Source: JBJXFY01 sp046155815
GTDB taxonomy: Bacteria; Verrucomicrobiota; Verrucomicrobiia; Limisphaerales; CAIMTB01
NCBI GenBank assembly: GCA_046155815.1
Contig: JBJXFY010000160.1
Location: 1 to 39,419 of the forward strand
Direction of reading: 5' to 3'
DNA: 39,419 nucleotides
Shown piece by piece: positions 32,785-39,419 of this stretch. The position numbers and the translations under genes were made by a program. The notes beneath the pieces were generated by a model. It was not told the DNA's origin, searched no databases, and saw only the letters and a program-made list of their open reading frames with translations. The number at the start of each line of letters is the position of its first letter. Position 1 is the stretch's first letter.

Positions 32785-33846
32785 TCACTCCTGGCGTCGG
32801 GGCACGCGGCCCGGCACGCGCGCGTGGGCCTGCGCGGTCTCCGGGCTGATCGCACCGGCGCCCTGCAGGCGGTTGAGCGCGTCGTCCAGCGTCTCGGCCT
32901 GTTCCAGCCGGCCGGCCTGGAAGTCCGCCTCGAGCTGCGGCCAGGCACCGGCGCGGACAAGTTCGCGCACACTGGCACCGGCCGGCAGCACCTCGCACGC
33001 GAGCACGCGGCGCGCAGTACCGGCGGCCGGCAGCAGCCGCTGGCCAAGCACGCCTACCAGCCCGCGCGCGAGCGCACGCAGGCGGCACTCCCGCCGCGGC
33101 TCCTCAAGCCACGCCGCCAACCGCTCAAGCGCGCTCACCGCTCCCGCCGCGGCGATCGTCCCCAGCACCAGGTGACCCGTCTCCGCCGCCTGCACCGCCG
33201 CCGCCGCCGTGTCCGCGTCGCCGATCAGACCGAGTCCGATCACCTCCGCGTCCTGCCGCAGCGCGTGCGCCGCGCCGGCCGCCATCGAACGAGTGTCGGT
33301 GTGAACCTCCTGCTGCAGCACCGACGACCCGATGCCCGGATGGACGTACTCGACCGGATCCTCAATCGTGATGATGCGGCAGTGGCGGGAACGGTTGAGG
33401 CGGTCGAGGAGGTAGTTGAACGTCGTGGTACGTCCCGAACCTGACGGCCCGGCGATGAGGATCAGACCGCCCGGCCGTGCGACGAACTCGTCCACTTTCT
33501 CCGGCAGGCCCAGCTCCGCGCGCGGCGGCACATGGTCGCCGCACAGGCGCACGCTGAGTTCCGGGTGGCCGTCGCGCCGGTACACCGTGGCGCGAATTCG
33601 GCCGGCGATGGGGTGCGTGAAGCCCACTGCCACCCCCCAGTCGCGCTCCCAGCGTTCGCGCTGCGCGGGATTGAGCAGGCTGAACGCCATCGTGGTGACC
33701 TCCTCGACCGAGAGCGGGTTGTCCTCGGCGAAGACAATGGCGCCGTTCACGCGGAAGGCCGGCCGTGCGCCCGCCATGAGGTGCAGGTCCGATGCGATGT
33801 TCGCGCCGGCGTCGGTGACGAGCTGGAGGAGCTTCTGGTTGTTCAT
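32785..33846 (-). CDS. PilT-like ATPase homologue with degenerate catalytic motifs
   Basis: A 353-residue protein of the PilT/GspE secretion ATPase family, complete in length. MNNQKLLQLVTDAGANIASD gives the usual N-terminal domain. Walker A is GPSGSGRT (133-140), with R139 in place of the invariant Lys. The Asp box IITIEDPVEYVH is kept. Walker B, normally GEMRD, reads GLIGD (206-210) and lacks the Glu and Arg; the His box, normally TLHT, reads TIAA. The protein is therefore likely a weak or inactive ATPase, perhaps a regulatory partner of an active PilT/PilU encoded elsewhere. The ATG at 33846 gives the PilT-like start. The TPR gene follows after 13 bases. Confidence 0.85.
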   Translation of the reverse strand: MNNQKLLQLVTDAGANIASDLHLMAGARPAFRVNGAIVFAEDNPLSVEEVTTMAFSLLNPAQRERWERDWGVAVGFTHPIAGRIRATVYRRDGHPELSVRLCGDHVPPRAELGLPEKVDEFVARPGGLILIAGPSGSGRTTTFNYLLDRLNRSRHCRIITIEDPVEYVHPGIGSSVLQQEVHTDTRSMAAGAAHALRQDAEVIGLGLIGDADTAAAAVQAAETGHLVLGTIAAAGAVSALERLAAWLEEPRRECRLRALARGLVGVLGQRLLPAAGTARRVLACEVLPAGASVRELVRAGAWPQLEADFQAGRLEQAETLDDALNRLQGAGAISPETAQAHARVPGRVPRRQE

Positions 33847-34062
33847 GACGCGCAGCGGGGACGGCGGGAGCCTGCGCCACCCGGAGCAGGGATGGCAACG
33901 GCCGGACGAGGACCGGCTGTTGGGAAACGGAGAAATGGGTCCGCGATTCACCCGCCCGGGCCCCACTTCTCCGCTTCACCCCTTCACCCCTTCCGGTACT
34001 CGCCGTCATGCCCGCGCCCTTGACCGCCCGCGCCCGACGGCGGACTGTCGGTGGTTGTCACG

Positions 34063-34410
34063 GGGGGCGTACTGGTTTCGACCTGGAACGACCGGCCGGG
34101 GCGGCATGCCGAGGACGATCCGTTGGCCTCGTTAAAAATCGGGTCAAAACAAGACTGCTAACGAAGAGTTCGCACTCGCGGCCTAAGGGCTGCGACGTCC
34201 GCCGGCGACACCTGCTGGTCGAACGGACGCAATAGCAGGTTAGGTCAGGCGCGGAGTCGGCGCGCGGCTGGCCGAAACTTTTCATGCCGGCTGGGCGTCG
34301 CGATTCGGGCCGGAGCGTGATCGTGCCGCTGACTCTCCTCCGGCTAAGCATGTAGTCGCGACGGACGGGCGGACCATGGGACGCGGGTTCAACTCCCGCC
34401 GCCTCCACCA
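34063..34410 (+). ncRNA. ssrA: Transfer-messenger RNA (tmRNA)
   Basis: A 348-base one-piece tmRNA that rescues stalled ribosomes. The 5' end GGGGGCG pairs with CGCCTCC near the 3' end, and CCA is encoded. The T arm GCGGGTTCAACTCCCGC and the 5' GTACTGGTTTCGACC are typical. The tag reading frame at 34157-34186 runs GCT AAC GAA GAG TTC GCA CTC GCG GCC TAA, giving ANEEFALAA, to which the charged Ala is added first. The ALAA end is the usual protease-recognition end. No SmpB gene is in the window. Confidence 0.97.
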
Positions 34411-34569
34411 TTTTCTGGGCGCAGGGAGGGATCGGCTCCCGCGCCGAAGGTCGGGGCCGACGCTGGCTCGGATTGCACTGGTCCGAACGGGGCTCCGGCC
34501 CCCATGGCTGGGCCGACGAAGGACTGCCGGCAGGTCGCGTCGGGCGACCGCTCGGACCCGAAGTCCCAG
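34411..34569. other. Intergenic region after tmRNA
   Basis: 159 bases between the tmRNA and the stop of the converging decarboxylase gene. A short GGGAG/CTCCC hairpin near 34424-34440 has no T run. No second copy of the tmRNA 3' end was seen anywhere in the window, so there is no sign of an integrated element. Confidence 0.35.
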
Positions 34570-35889
34570 TTACCCCGCCCCGCGCAGCACCTCCACACCG
34601 CGGCCCTCGACCCACGCGATGCCGGCCAGCCCGTGGCTGAAACGCGTCTCCCACGACAGCTGGTACGCGCCGGCGTCCATCCAGAGCAGCACGTCGCCCG
34701 CCCGAAGCCGGGCCGGCAACGGATGCACCCCAAGGTGGTCGAAGGCCATGCAGGTCGGTCCGGTCACCAGCGTTGGGCGGGCCCGGCCTTCTCCAGAACG
34801 TCGGCCAACCTCTTCCATCCGATGGGAGACGGCTGGGGGAAGGGCGCGCCCCGCCGACCAACGGCGTGCCGGAGGGCCTGCCGCCGCCGGGGGGTTGGGC
34901 GACGGACCGGAAATCCGCCCCGCACGGAGCGGGATCAACGCGTGCCGTTCCCAGGTCGCGACCATCGCATGGAGCGTCCGCCCGCCATCGCAAATGGCGG
35001 CCCGGAGGCCACGGCCTTCCTTCACGTCCAGCACACGCAGGGCCAGCGCCGCGGCCGGGGCGGTGAGCCGTCGGCCGTTCTCAAACCAGAACTCACGCAG
35101 GTGCGGGCGCTCCCGCCCCAAGGCACGAACCAAGTCGGCAACCTCGGCAACCCGGAAGTCCCGGTCGAGCGGGCGGCCCTCGAGATCCGCGACGCCGGCC
35201 GGCGGGAAGCCACCGCCCAAGTCGAGCACCTCAGGCTGCCAACTGGCGGCGTCCGCGGCAGCGAGAGCCTCGCGGGCCGCATGGGCGTACCAATGCGCGG
35301 CGGGGACGTTCGTGCGGAGGTGGAAGTGCAGCGTGCGCGGCTCCAGGCCGGCGGCGCGCAGCCGACGGAGGGCGGCGGGCAGCTCGCCAGCGAGGAAACC
35401 GAACTGCGTGCGCGACGCCGGGAAGTCCGGGTGGCCTTCGAGGGAGGTGTTGAGCCGCAGGCCGGCCTCCCAGCGGAGGCGCCGGGCGAGGGGCAGCAGC
35501 GCGGCCAGTTCGCCGGGCGAGTCGAAGTTGACGCGCATGCGGGGGGCAGCGTGCGCGGGGAGCCAAGCGTGCTTGGCCGGCCCGTTGATGAGGATGTCCC
35601 GCACCGGCACGCCGGCCGCGTGCAGGGCCGCGAATTCCGCCGCGCTGACGACCTCAACTGGCCGGCCGGCCGCGTGCCACCAGCGGGTCGCGCGCGGCAG
35701 GGGCAGCGTCTTGGCGGACCACCAGTGCGTGACCGGCAGCCCGCGGAAGGCGCGGTCCAGCGCGGCGGCCTGCGTGGCGAGCGGCGCGGCGGCGAAGACG
35801 AAGCAGGGAGTGGGCAGGCGGCGCAGGGCGGCGCGGGCGGCCCGCCGCCAGAAGCTCGCGACGGAGGCGGAGGGTGTCGGCACGGTCAC
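34570..35889 (-). CDS. PLP-dependent fold-III decarboxylase (ornithine/DAP decarboxylase-like) with an insertion
   Basis: A 439-residue fold type III PLP enzyme of the Orn/DAP/Arg decarboxylase family. The Schiff-base Lys is K60 in WWSAKTL. The glycine loop LDLGGGFP is at 223-230, FENGRRLT (EPGR equivalent) at 269-276, GPTCMAFD (377-384) holds the Cys-Asp pair and DAGAY (405-409) completes the active site. WERHALIPLR is normally followed almost directly by RPTLVTGPTC; here about 46 residues (325-370) are inserted and carry a palindromic DNA core. The substrate cannot be told; it could be a diamino acid or carboxynorspermidine-type substrate. The ATG at 35889 gives a slightly long N-terminus. 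Confidence 0.85.
   Translation of the reverse strand: MTVPTPSASVASFWRRAARAALRRLPTPCFVFAAAPLATQAAALDRAFRGLPVTHWWSAKTLPLPRATRWWHAAGRPVEVVSAAEFAALHAAGVPVRDILINGPAKHAWLPAHAAPRMRVNFDSPGELAALLPLARRLRWEAGLRLNTSLEGHPDFPASRTQFGFLAGELPAALRRLRAAGLEPRTLHFHLRTNVPAAHWYAHAAREALAAADAASWQPEVLDLGGGFPPAGVADLEGRPLDRDFRVAEVADLVRALGRERPHLREFWFENGRRLTAPAAALALRVLDVKEGRGLRAAICDGGRTLHAMVATWERHALIPLRAGRISGPSPNPPAAAGPPARRWSAGRALPPAVSHRMEEVGRRSGEGRARPTLVTGPTCMAFDHLGVHPLPARLRAGDVLLWMDAGAYQLSWETRFSHGLAGIAWVEGRGVEVLRGAG
34780..34917 (-). repeat. In-frame insertion with palindromic core in the decarboxylase gene
   Basis: This encodes residues about 325-370. The core TCTTCCATCCGATGGGAGA at 34811-34829 forms an 8-bp stem with one G-T wobble and a 3-base loop. 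Its translation includes SHRMEEVGRRSGEGRARPT, a phrase I associate with translated dispersed palindromic repeats of several bacterial phyla. The insertion keeps the frame. Confidence 0.6.
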
Positions 35890-36004
35890 GGCGCGCGAGG
35901 CTAGCCGCGTCGGGACGGATGGGAAGCCGGAGGCGATGGTGACGGTTTTCCTGCGACCGAGCCGCCGATTCGCCGGGGGGCCGGGGCATCAGGCGGCGGC
36001 CGGG

Positions 36005-36035
36005 AAAAAAAAGCCCCGGCCGAACGGCCGGGGCT
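36005..36035 (-). terminator. Intrinsic terminator of the prepilin gene
   Basis: On the minus strand AGCCCCGGCC and GGCCGGGGCT form a 10-bp perfect stem with a 4-base loop, followed by eight T. It lies 23 bases after the prepilin stop. It also separates the prepilin gene from the decarboxylase gene downstream on the same strand. Confidence 0.93.
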
Positions 36036-36057
36036 GAAAGGGAGTGCCGAATCTCGG

Positions 36058-36810
36058 TCAGTTGGCCGCCTGACCGGGCTGCATGACGTTGTTGTTGGCG
36101 TCGCCGGAATTCACCAGCTGTTCGCGCAGTTTGCCGTTGGACAGCGACTGGACGGAGCCGTCGGAAAGGGCCGCATTGCCGGCATTCTGGTGCATGCCCT
36201 TCTCATCCCAGCGCAACTGGGTGTCGTTCTTCAGGTTGGCCGCCTTGTCGAGGATGTTGCCGCGAACCGCGTTGCCGTTGTTCCACTTGAACGCAGGAAT
36301 GGGGGCGGTGCCGGTCAGCGAACGGTCGCCCGCGAGGAGCATCTGGGGCCGGGTCTCGTCGGCATCCGTGCCGAGGAAGTAGCTCAAGGCCGTGTTGCGG
36401 CCTTTCGTCTGGTTGTTGTTGATGTGGGCGAAGTTGGTCGCCTCGTTCCGGCCCGTGTCGCTGGGGCAGGCGATGATCTTCGGCGTGCTGAGTTCGTTCG
36501 AGAGCGCCACGAAATGGCGGAAGGTGTCCACGGCACCCGCAGTGGCGCTCGTCGGGATGTACTCCTGGCTGCCACCATTGTTGGTGGAAACCGCCATCGG
36601 GTACCGGTCTTCGTTGTCGGTGGCAAAGACGCGGAAGGCGATGCCGACCTGCTTGAGGTTGTTGACGCACTTGATGCGCACGGCCTTGGCCTTGGCCTTG
36701 GCGAGGGCGGGCAGGAGCATCGAGGCCAGGATCGCGATGATCGCGATGACGACCAGCAGCTCGATGAGCGTGAAGGCCTTGTTCGTGCGGTGACGCAGGA
36801 GACGATTCAT
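36058..36810 (-). CDS. Type II secretion pseudopilin/prepilin-like protein
   Basis: A 250-residue protein with the prepilin N-terminus [17 protein letters not shown]: the cleavage site would fall between A12 and F13 (Ala instead of the usual Gly), with E17 at position +5 of the mature protein. A long hydrophobic helix follows ([19 protein letters not shown]). The body has [20 protein letters not shown], a pair of cysteines (C48 and the one in IIACPSD) and a late ALSDGSV, the DG motif usual in Verrucomicrobia and Planctomycetes. These proteins are abundant in those phyla and their exact role is mostly unproven. It is transcribed alone, with a terminator directly after. Confidence 0.92.
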   Translation of the reverse strand: MNRLLRHRTNKAFTLIELLVVIAIIAILASMLLPALAKAKAKAVRIKCVNNLKQVGIAFRVFATDNEDRYPMAVSTNNGGSQEYIPTSATAGAVDTFRHFVALSNELSTPKIIACPSDTGRNEATNFAHINNNQTKGRNTALSYFLGTDADETRPQMLLAGDRSLTGTAPIPAFKWNNGNAVRGNILDKAANLKNDTQLRWDEKGMHQNAGNAALSDGSVQSLSNGKLREQLVNSGDANNNVMQPGQAAN

Positions 36811-37232
36811 GGGGATTCGATTGGTTTACGGGTTAGCTGTGGCGCGAGTTAACCGGGACGCGATTCGACGTGTCAACGGCCATTTCCCGCGGATTCAACG
36901 AACCAAGACCAGCACAGGCGATGCCAGCCGGCTTGGCGCGGCTTTTGGCGGTTGCCACCCCCCGTGGAGCGTGAGAATCACGCATGGCGCGTGAAAACCA
37001 CGCGGCAGGCGGAAATCTACGGCGTCGTTGCCGGTCGCCGCGGACGGCCGCCGACCGCGGGACCATGGGCTCCATTTCGAGGCATCACCGGCCAAGGACG
37101 GGGGCCAGCCCGCGGGGACTTCCGCTGTTCCGCGGCGCCGGGAGCGGGCACGACATCACGGAGATCGCATCGGAACCGGGTCTCCTTTTCTCTGGTTTCG
37201 CAGCACCCGGTGCCGAACGCTCCGCACCCACG
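36811..37232. other. Intergenic region between prepilin and PqaA genes
   Basis: 422 bases between divergently transcribed genes. The minus-strand promoter at 36847-36876 is listed separately. The stretch 36980-37030 holds GGTCGCCGCGGACGGCCGCC-like GC inverted segments. No promoter was convincingly found for the plus-strand gene and no further gene is supported. Confidence 0.4.
36847..36876 (-). promoter_or_regulatory. Candidate sigma-70-type promoter of the prepilin gene
   Basis: On the minus strand a perfect TTGACA (36871-36876) is followed after 18 bases by TTAACT (36847-36852). Transcription would start near 36840, about 30 bases before the ATG at 36810. No Shine-Dalgarno sequence is visible between them. 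Confidence 0.55.
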
Positions 37233-38681
37233 ATGATCCTGCTGCGCCTCCTCCTGCCAGCCCTCGTGGCCGGCCTCGTCCTGGTCCTTCCCGCGCAAGG
37301 CCGGGAAATGCCGCACCCCCATGCCCGCACCGGCACGCCGCCCACGGCGCTCGACCGCTACGTGGCGGCAGCCGACACGAACTTCACCTGGAAGGTCGCC
37401 GGCTCCGTCCGCGGCGAGGGCGGCGAAGTCTTCTTCCTCGACATGACGTCGCAGGCCTGGCTCACCACCAACGAAGTGAGCCAACCGCTCTGGCGGCACT
37501 GGGTCATCGTCGCCCGGCCTGATGACCTGCAGCACGACACCGCGCTGCTCTTCATCTCCGGCGGGCGCAACGGCGACGGCAAGCCGCCCAAGGTCAACAA
37601 CGACCTCATCAACATCGCGCGCGCCACGAAGTCCGTCGTGGCCGAGCTGCGCATGGTGCCCAACCAGCCGCTGGTGTTCTTCAACGACGGCAAGGAGCGC
37701 TTCGAGGACGACCTGATCGCCTTCACCTGGGACAAGTTCCTCCGCACCGGCGACGAGAAATGGCCCGCGCGCCTGCCCATGACCAAGGCGGCCGTGCGCG
37801 CGCTGGACACCATCACGGCCTTCGCCGCCGGCGAGCAGGGCGGCCGGAAGACGGTGGACAAGTTCGTCGTGGCCGGCGGCTCGAAGCGCGGCTGGACCAC
37901 CTGGACCACCGGCATCGTGGACCGTCGCGTGGTGAGCATCGCGCCCATCGTGATTGACATGCTGAACGTCGAGCCGTCCTTCGTGCATCACTGGCGGGCC
38001 TACGGCTACTGGGCGCCCGCCGTCGGCGATTACGTGGCCCACGGCATCATGGATTGGATGAACACGCCCGAGTACAAGGCGCTGCTGAAGATCGAGGAAC
38101 CCTTCGAGTACCTGGGCCGGCTCACCATGCCCAAGCTCCTCATCAACGCCACCGGCGACCAGTTCTTCCTGCCCGACTCGGCGCAGTTCTACTTCGACCA
38201 GCTTCCCGGGGTGAAATTCCTCCGCTACGTGCCGAACGCGGATCACTCGCTCAAGGGCACCGACGCCTACGAGACGCTGCTGGCATGGCATGACGTGACC
38301 TTGAACCGTCGCGCGCTGCCCGCCGTCTCGTGGACGCACGAGGCGCCGGGCCGGCTGCGCGTGAAGGCCGGCAGCGCTCCGGCCGAGGTCAAGCTCTGGC
38401 AGGTCACGAATCCCAACGCCCGCGACTTCCGGCTCGAGGTCACCGGCCCCGCCTGGCAGGCCACGGCGCTGACTTCCACCAACGAGACCTACTCCGCCGA
38501 AGTGAGTGTGCCTGAAAAGGGCTGGACGGCCTACCTGGTGGAGTTCACCTACAACCTCGGCGGCCCGGCCCCGCTCAAGGTGACCACCGACGTCCGCGTG
38601 GTGCCGGACACGCTGCCCTTTCCCGCGCCCACCGTGGCGGCGCCGCCGAAGGGCTTCCTGTCCGCCGGCGGGGCGAAGTGA
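37233..38681 (+). CDS. PhoPQ-activated pathogenicity-related (PqaA) family hydrolase
   Basis: A 482-residue exported protein of the PqaA family, an alpha/beta-hydrolase-like fold. The signal peptide is about residues 1-23. Family phrases are intact: VAGGSKRGWTTW with Ser217 as nucleophile, IDMLNVEPSFVHHW, INATGDQFFLPDS with Asp309, and PNADHSLKGT with His338; together these make a complete triad. A C-terminal beta-sandwich (about 365-460) follows. Members are common in Verrucomicrobiota and Planctomycetes, but substrates are unknown; the name comes from a Salmonella gene and does not imply virulence here. The DUF429 gene starts 9 bases downstream. Confidence 0.92.
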   Translation: MILLRLLLPALVAGLVLVLPAQGREMPHPHARTGTPPTALDRYVAAADTNFTWKVAGSVRGEGGEVFFLDMTSQAWLTTNEVSQPLWRHWVIVARPDDLQHDTALLFISGGRNGDGKPPKVNNDLINIARATKSVVAELRMVPNQPLVFFNDGKERFEDDLIAFTWDKFLRTGDEKWPARLPMTKAAVRALDTITAFAAGEQGGRKTVDKFVVAGGSKRGWTTWTTGIVDRRVVSIAPIVIDMLNVEPSFVHHWRAYGYWAPAVGDYVAHGIMDWMNTPEYKALLKIEEPFEYLGRLTMPKLLINATGDQFFLPDSAQFYFDQLPGVKFLRYVPNADHSLKGTDAYETLLAWHDVTLNRRALPAVSWTHEAPGRLRVKAGSAPAEVKLWQVTNPNARDFRLEVTGPAWQATALTSTNETYSAEVSVPEKGWTAYLVEFTYNLGGPAPLKVTTDVRVVPDTLPFPAPTVAAPPKGFLSAGGAK

Positions 38682-38690
38682 GTCTGTCGC

Positions 38691-39419
38691 GTGCCCGCCG
38701 TCACCATCGTCGGCCTCGACCTTGCGTGGGGCGAGCGGAAGCCGGACGGCCTATGCCTGCTCGCCGGCAACGCACGCGGCGCCCGCGTGGTCCGGCATGA
38801 CCTGACTTTCGGCGACGACGACCTGGCCGCGTGGTTTCGCAAGAACGTCCCCGCCGGGCCCGCGCTGGTGATGGCGGACGGGCCGATCGTTTGTCCGAAT
38901 CCCACGGGCTCGCGCCCGGTGGACCGCCTGACGCATACGCTCTTTGGCCGCTTCCACGCGGCGTGTCATCCGGCTAACGCCACCAAGTGCCCGCGTCCCG
39001 CGCGCGTGGCCGCGCGGCTGGGGGAACTCGGCTTCCGCGTGGGCTGGGAGCCGGGGCGCAGCGGGCGGCTGGTGGCCGAGGTCTATCCGCATCCGGCGAT
39101 GGTACGGCTCTTCGGGCTGGATCGGATCGTGAAGTACAAGAAGGGGCCGGTGGTGGAACGCCGCCGCGAGTTCCGCCGCCTGCAGATCCTGCTGCGGGCC
39201 TGTCTGGCGGGGCAGTTTCCCGAGGTCACCCTGCCGCCGGAGACGCGGCGGCTGCTGCGCACGCCGTGGACGAAGAACGTGGAGGATCAGACCGACGCGC
39301 TTTTCTGCGCCTTGATCGGCTGGCGGCACTGGCGCGACCGCGGCCGGACGAGCGAAGTGATCGGCGACCTCGGGACGGGCTTCATCCTGCTGCCGCGTGC
39401 AGACGGCTGGGCGGGAGCG
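38691..39419 (+). CDS. DUF429 family protein (predicted RNase H-like), 3' end beyond window
   Basis: An open frame of 243 codons from a GTG at 38691 to the window edge without a stop. It begins VPAVTIVGLDLAWGERKPDG. Acidic motifs in GLDLAW, MADGPI and VEDQTDALFCALIGW are placed as in DUF429, predicted to be an RNase H-fold nuclease. The phrase EVYPHPAMVRLFG (EVYPH) is also a family feature. The GTG lies 9 bases after the PqaA stop, so co-transcription is likely. The substrate and physiological role are unknown. Confidence 0.8.
   Translation, partial: MPAVTIVGLDLAWGERKPDGLCLLAGNARGARVVRHDLTFGDDDLAAWFRKNVPAGPALVMADGPIVCPNPTGSRPVDRLTHTLFGRFHAACHPANATKCPRPARVAARLGELGFRVGWEPGRSGRLVAEVYPHPAMVRLFGLDRIVKYKKGPVVERRREFRRLQILLRACLAGQFPEVTLPPETRRLLRTPWTKNVEDQTDALFCALIGWRHWRDRGRTSEVIGDLGTGFILLPRADGWAGA

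Noticed and set aside
34380..34410. The tmRNA 3' end as an integration site (attL)
   Set aside because: No second copy of the 3' end, no integrase and no phage or island gene were seen in the window.

Overview
This is a very GC-rich stretch of bacterial chromosome. The gene content points to the Verrucomicrobiota: a prepilin-like protein of the type common in that phylum and in Planctomycetes ([13 protein letters not shown], then CVNNLKQ and a DG motif), a PqaA-family hydrolase, a PEP-CTERM exosortase substrate, a cytochrome c/FG-GAP fusion, and giant secreted proteins that share a C-terminal module ending in FYR, YFRV or FGR. The assignment is inferred from family content; no 16S gene is present. 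No insertion sequence, integrase, phage gene or CRISPR array was seen.

Layout. Positions 1-1393 (+): the 3' end of a heptosyltransferase, a TIM-barrel isomerase and two tiny membrane proteins with overlapping start and stop codons. 1414-4321: a Tat-exported intradiol dioxygenase (-), diverging from the RNA ligase rtcB (+), then a small membrane protein. 4435-6574: a CusF-SCO fusion (-) and a secreted phytase-like propeller protein (+). 6471-10504 (-): a housekeeping block, rplU-rpmA-obg-trpF-cinA. 10556-18336 (-): a cytochrome c/FG-GAP protein, a 1271-residue carbohydrate-binding surface protein, comM and a PrcB-like lipoprotein. 18524-25671 (-): exbB-exbD-tonB-like-zinc ribbon, each overlapping the next by 4 bp, followed by a 1664-residue subtilase with two predicted seven-bladed propellers. 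25969-30976 (+): a 1436-residue caspase/gingipain-fold protease carrying a PAQFS pentapeptide array, then a P-domain protein with a PEP-CTERM tail. 31046-34410: a CAU tRNA, a lipoprotein, a TPR membrane protein, a degenerate PilT-like ATPase and a complete tmRNA gene. 34570-39419: a fold-III PLP decarboxylase, the prepilin-like protein, the PqaA hydrolase and a DUF429 protein cut by the window end.

How the genes work together. Two themes dominate. One is conserved housekeeping: ribosome assembly (L21, L27, Obg), ribosome rescue (tmRNA), RNA repair (RtcB), tryptophan synthesis (TrpF) and NMN recycling (CinA). The other is a large envelope and secreted set: two large proteases, a TonB-type energising module, a PEP-CTERM protein and repeat-rich surface proteins.

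The least explained structure is non-coding. A degenerate CTTTGAAC-type leader ending in a C run sits at or near the start codon of four unrelated genes, and at two loci it is part of a longer composite element with GC-rich inverted repeats. Also notable are hairpin-bearing in-frame insertions in Obg and in the decarboxylase, a PilT paralogue that has lost its key catalytic residues, and the pentapeptide array placed inside a PPC-like domain.
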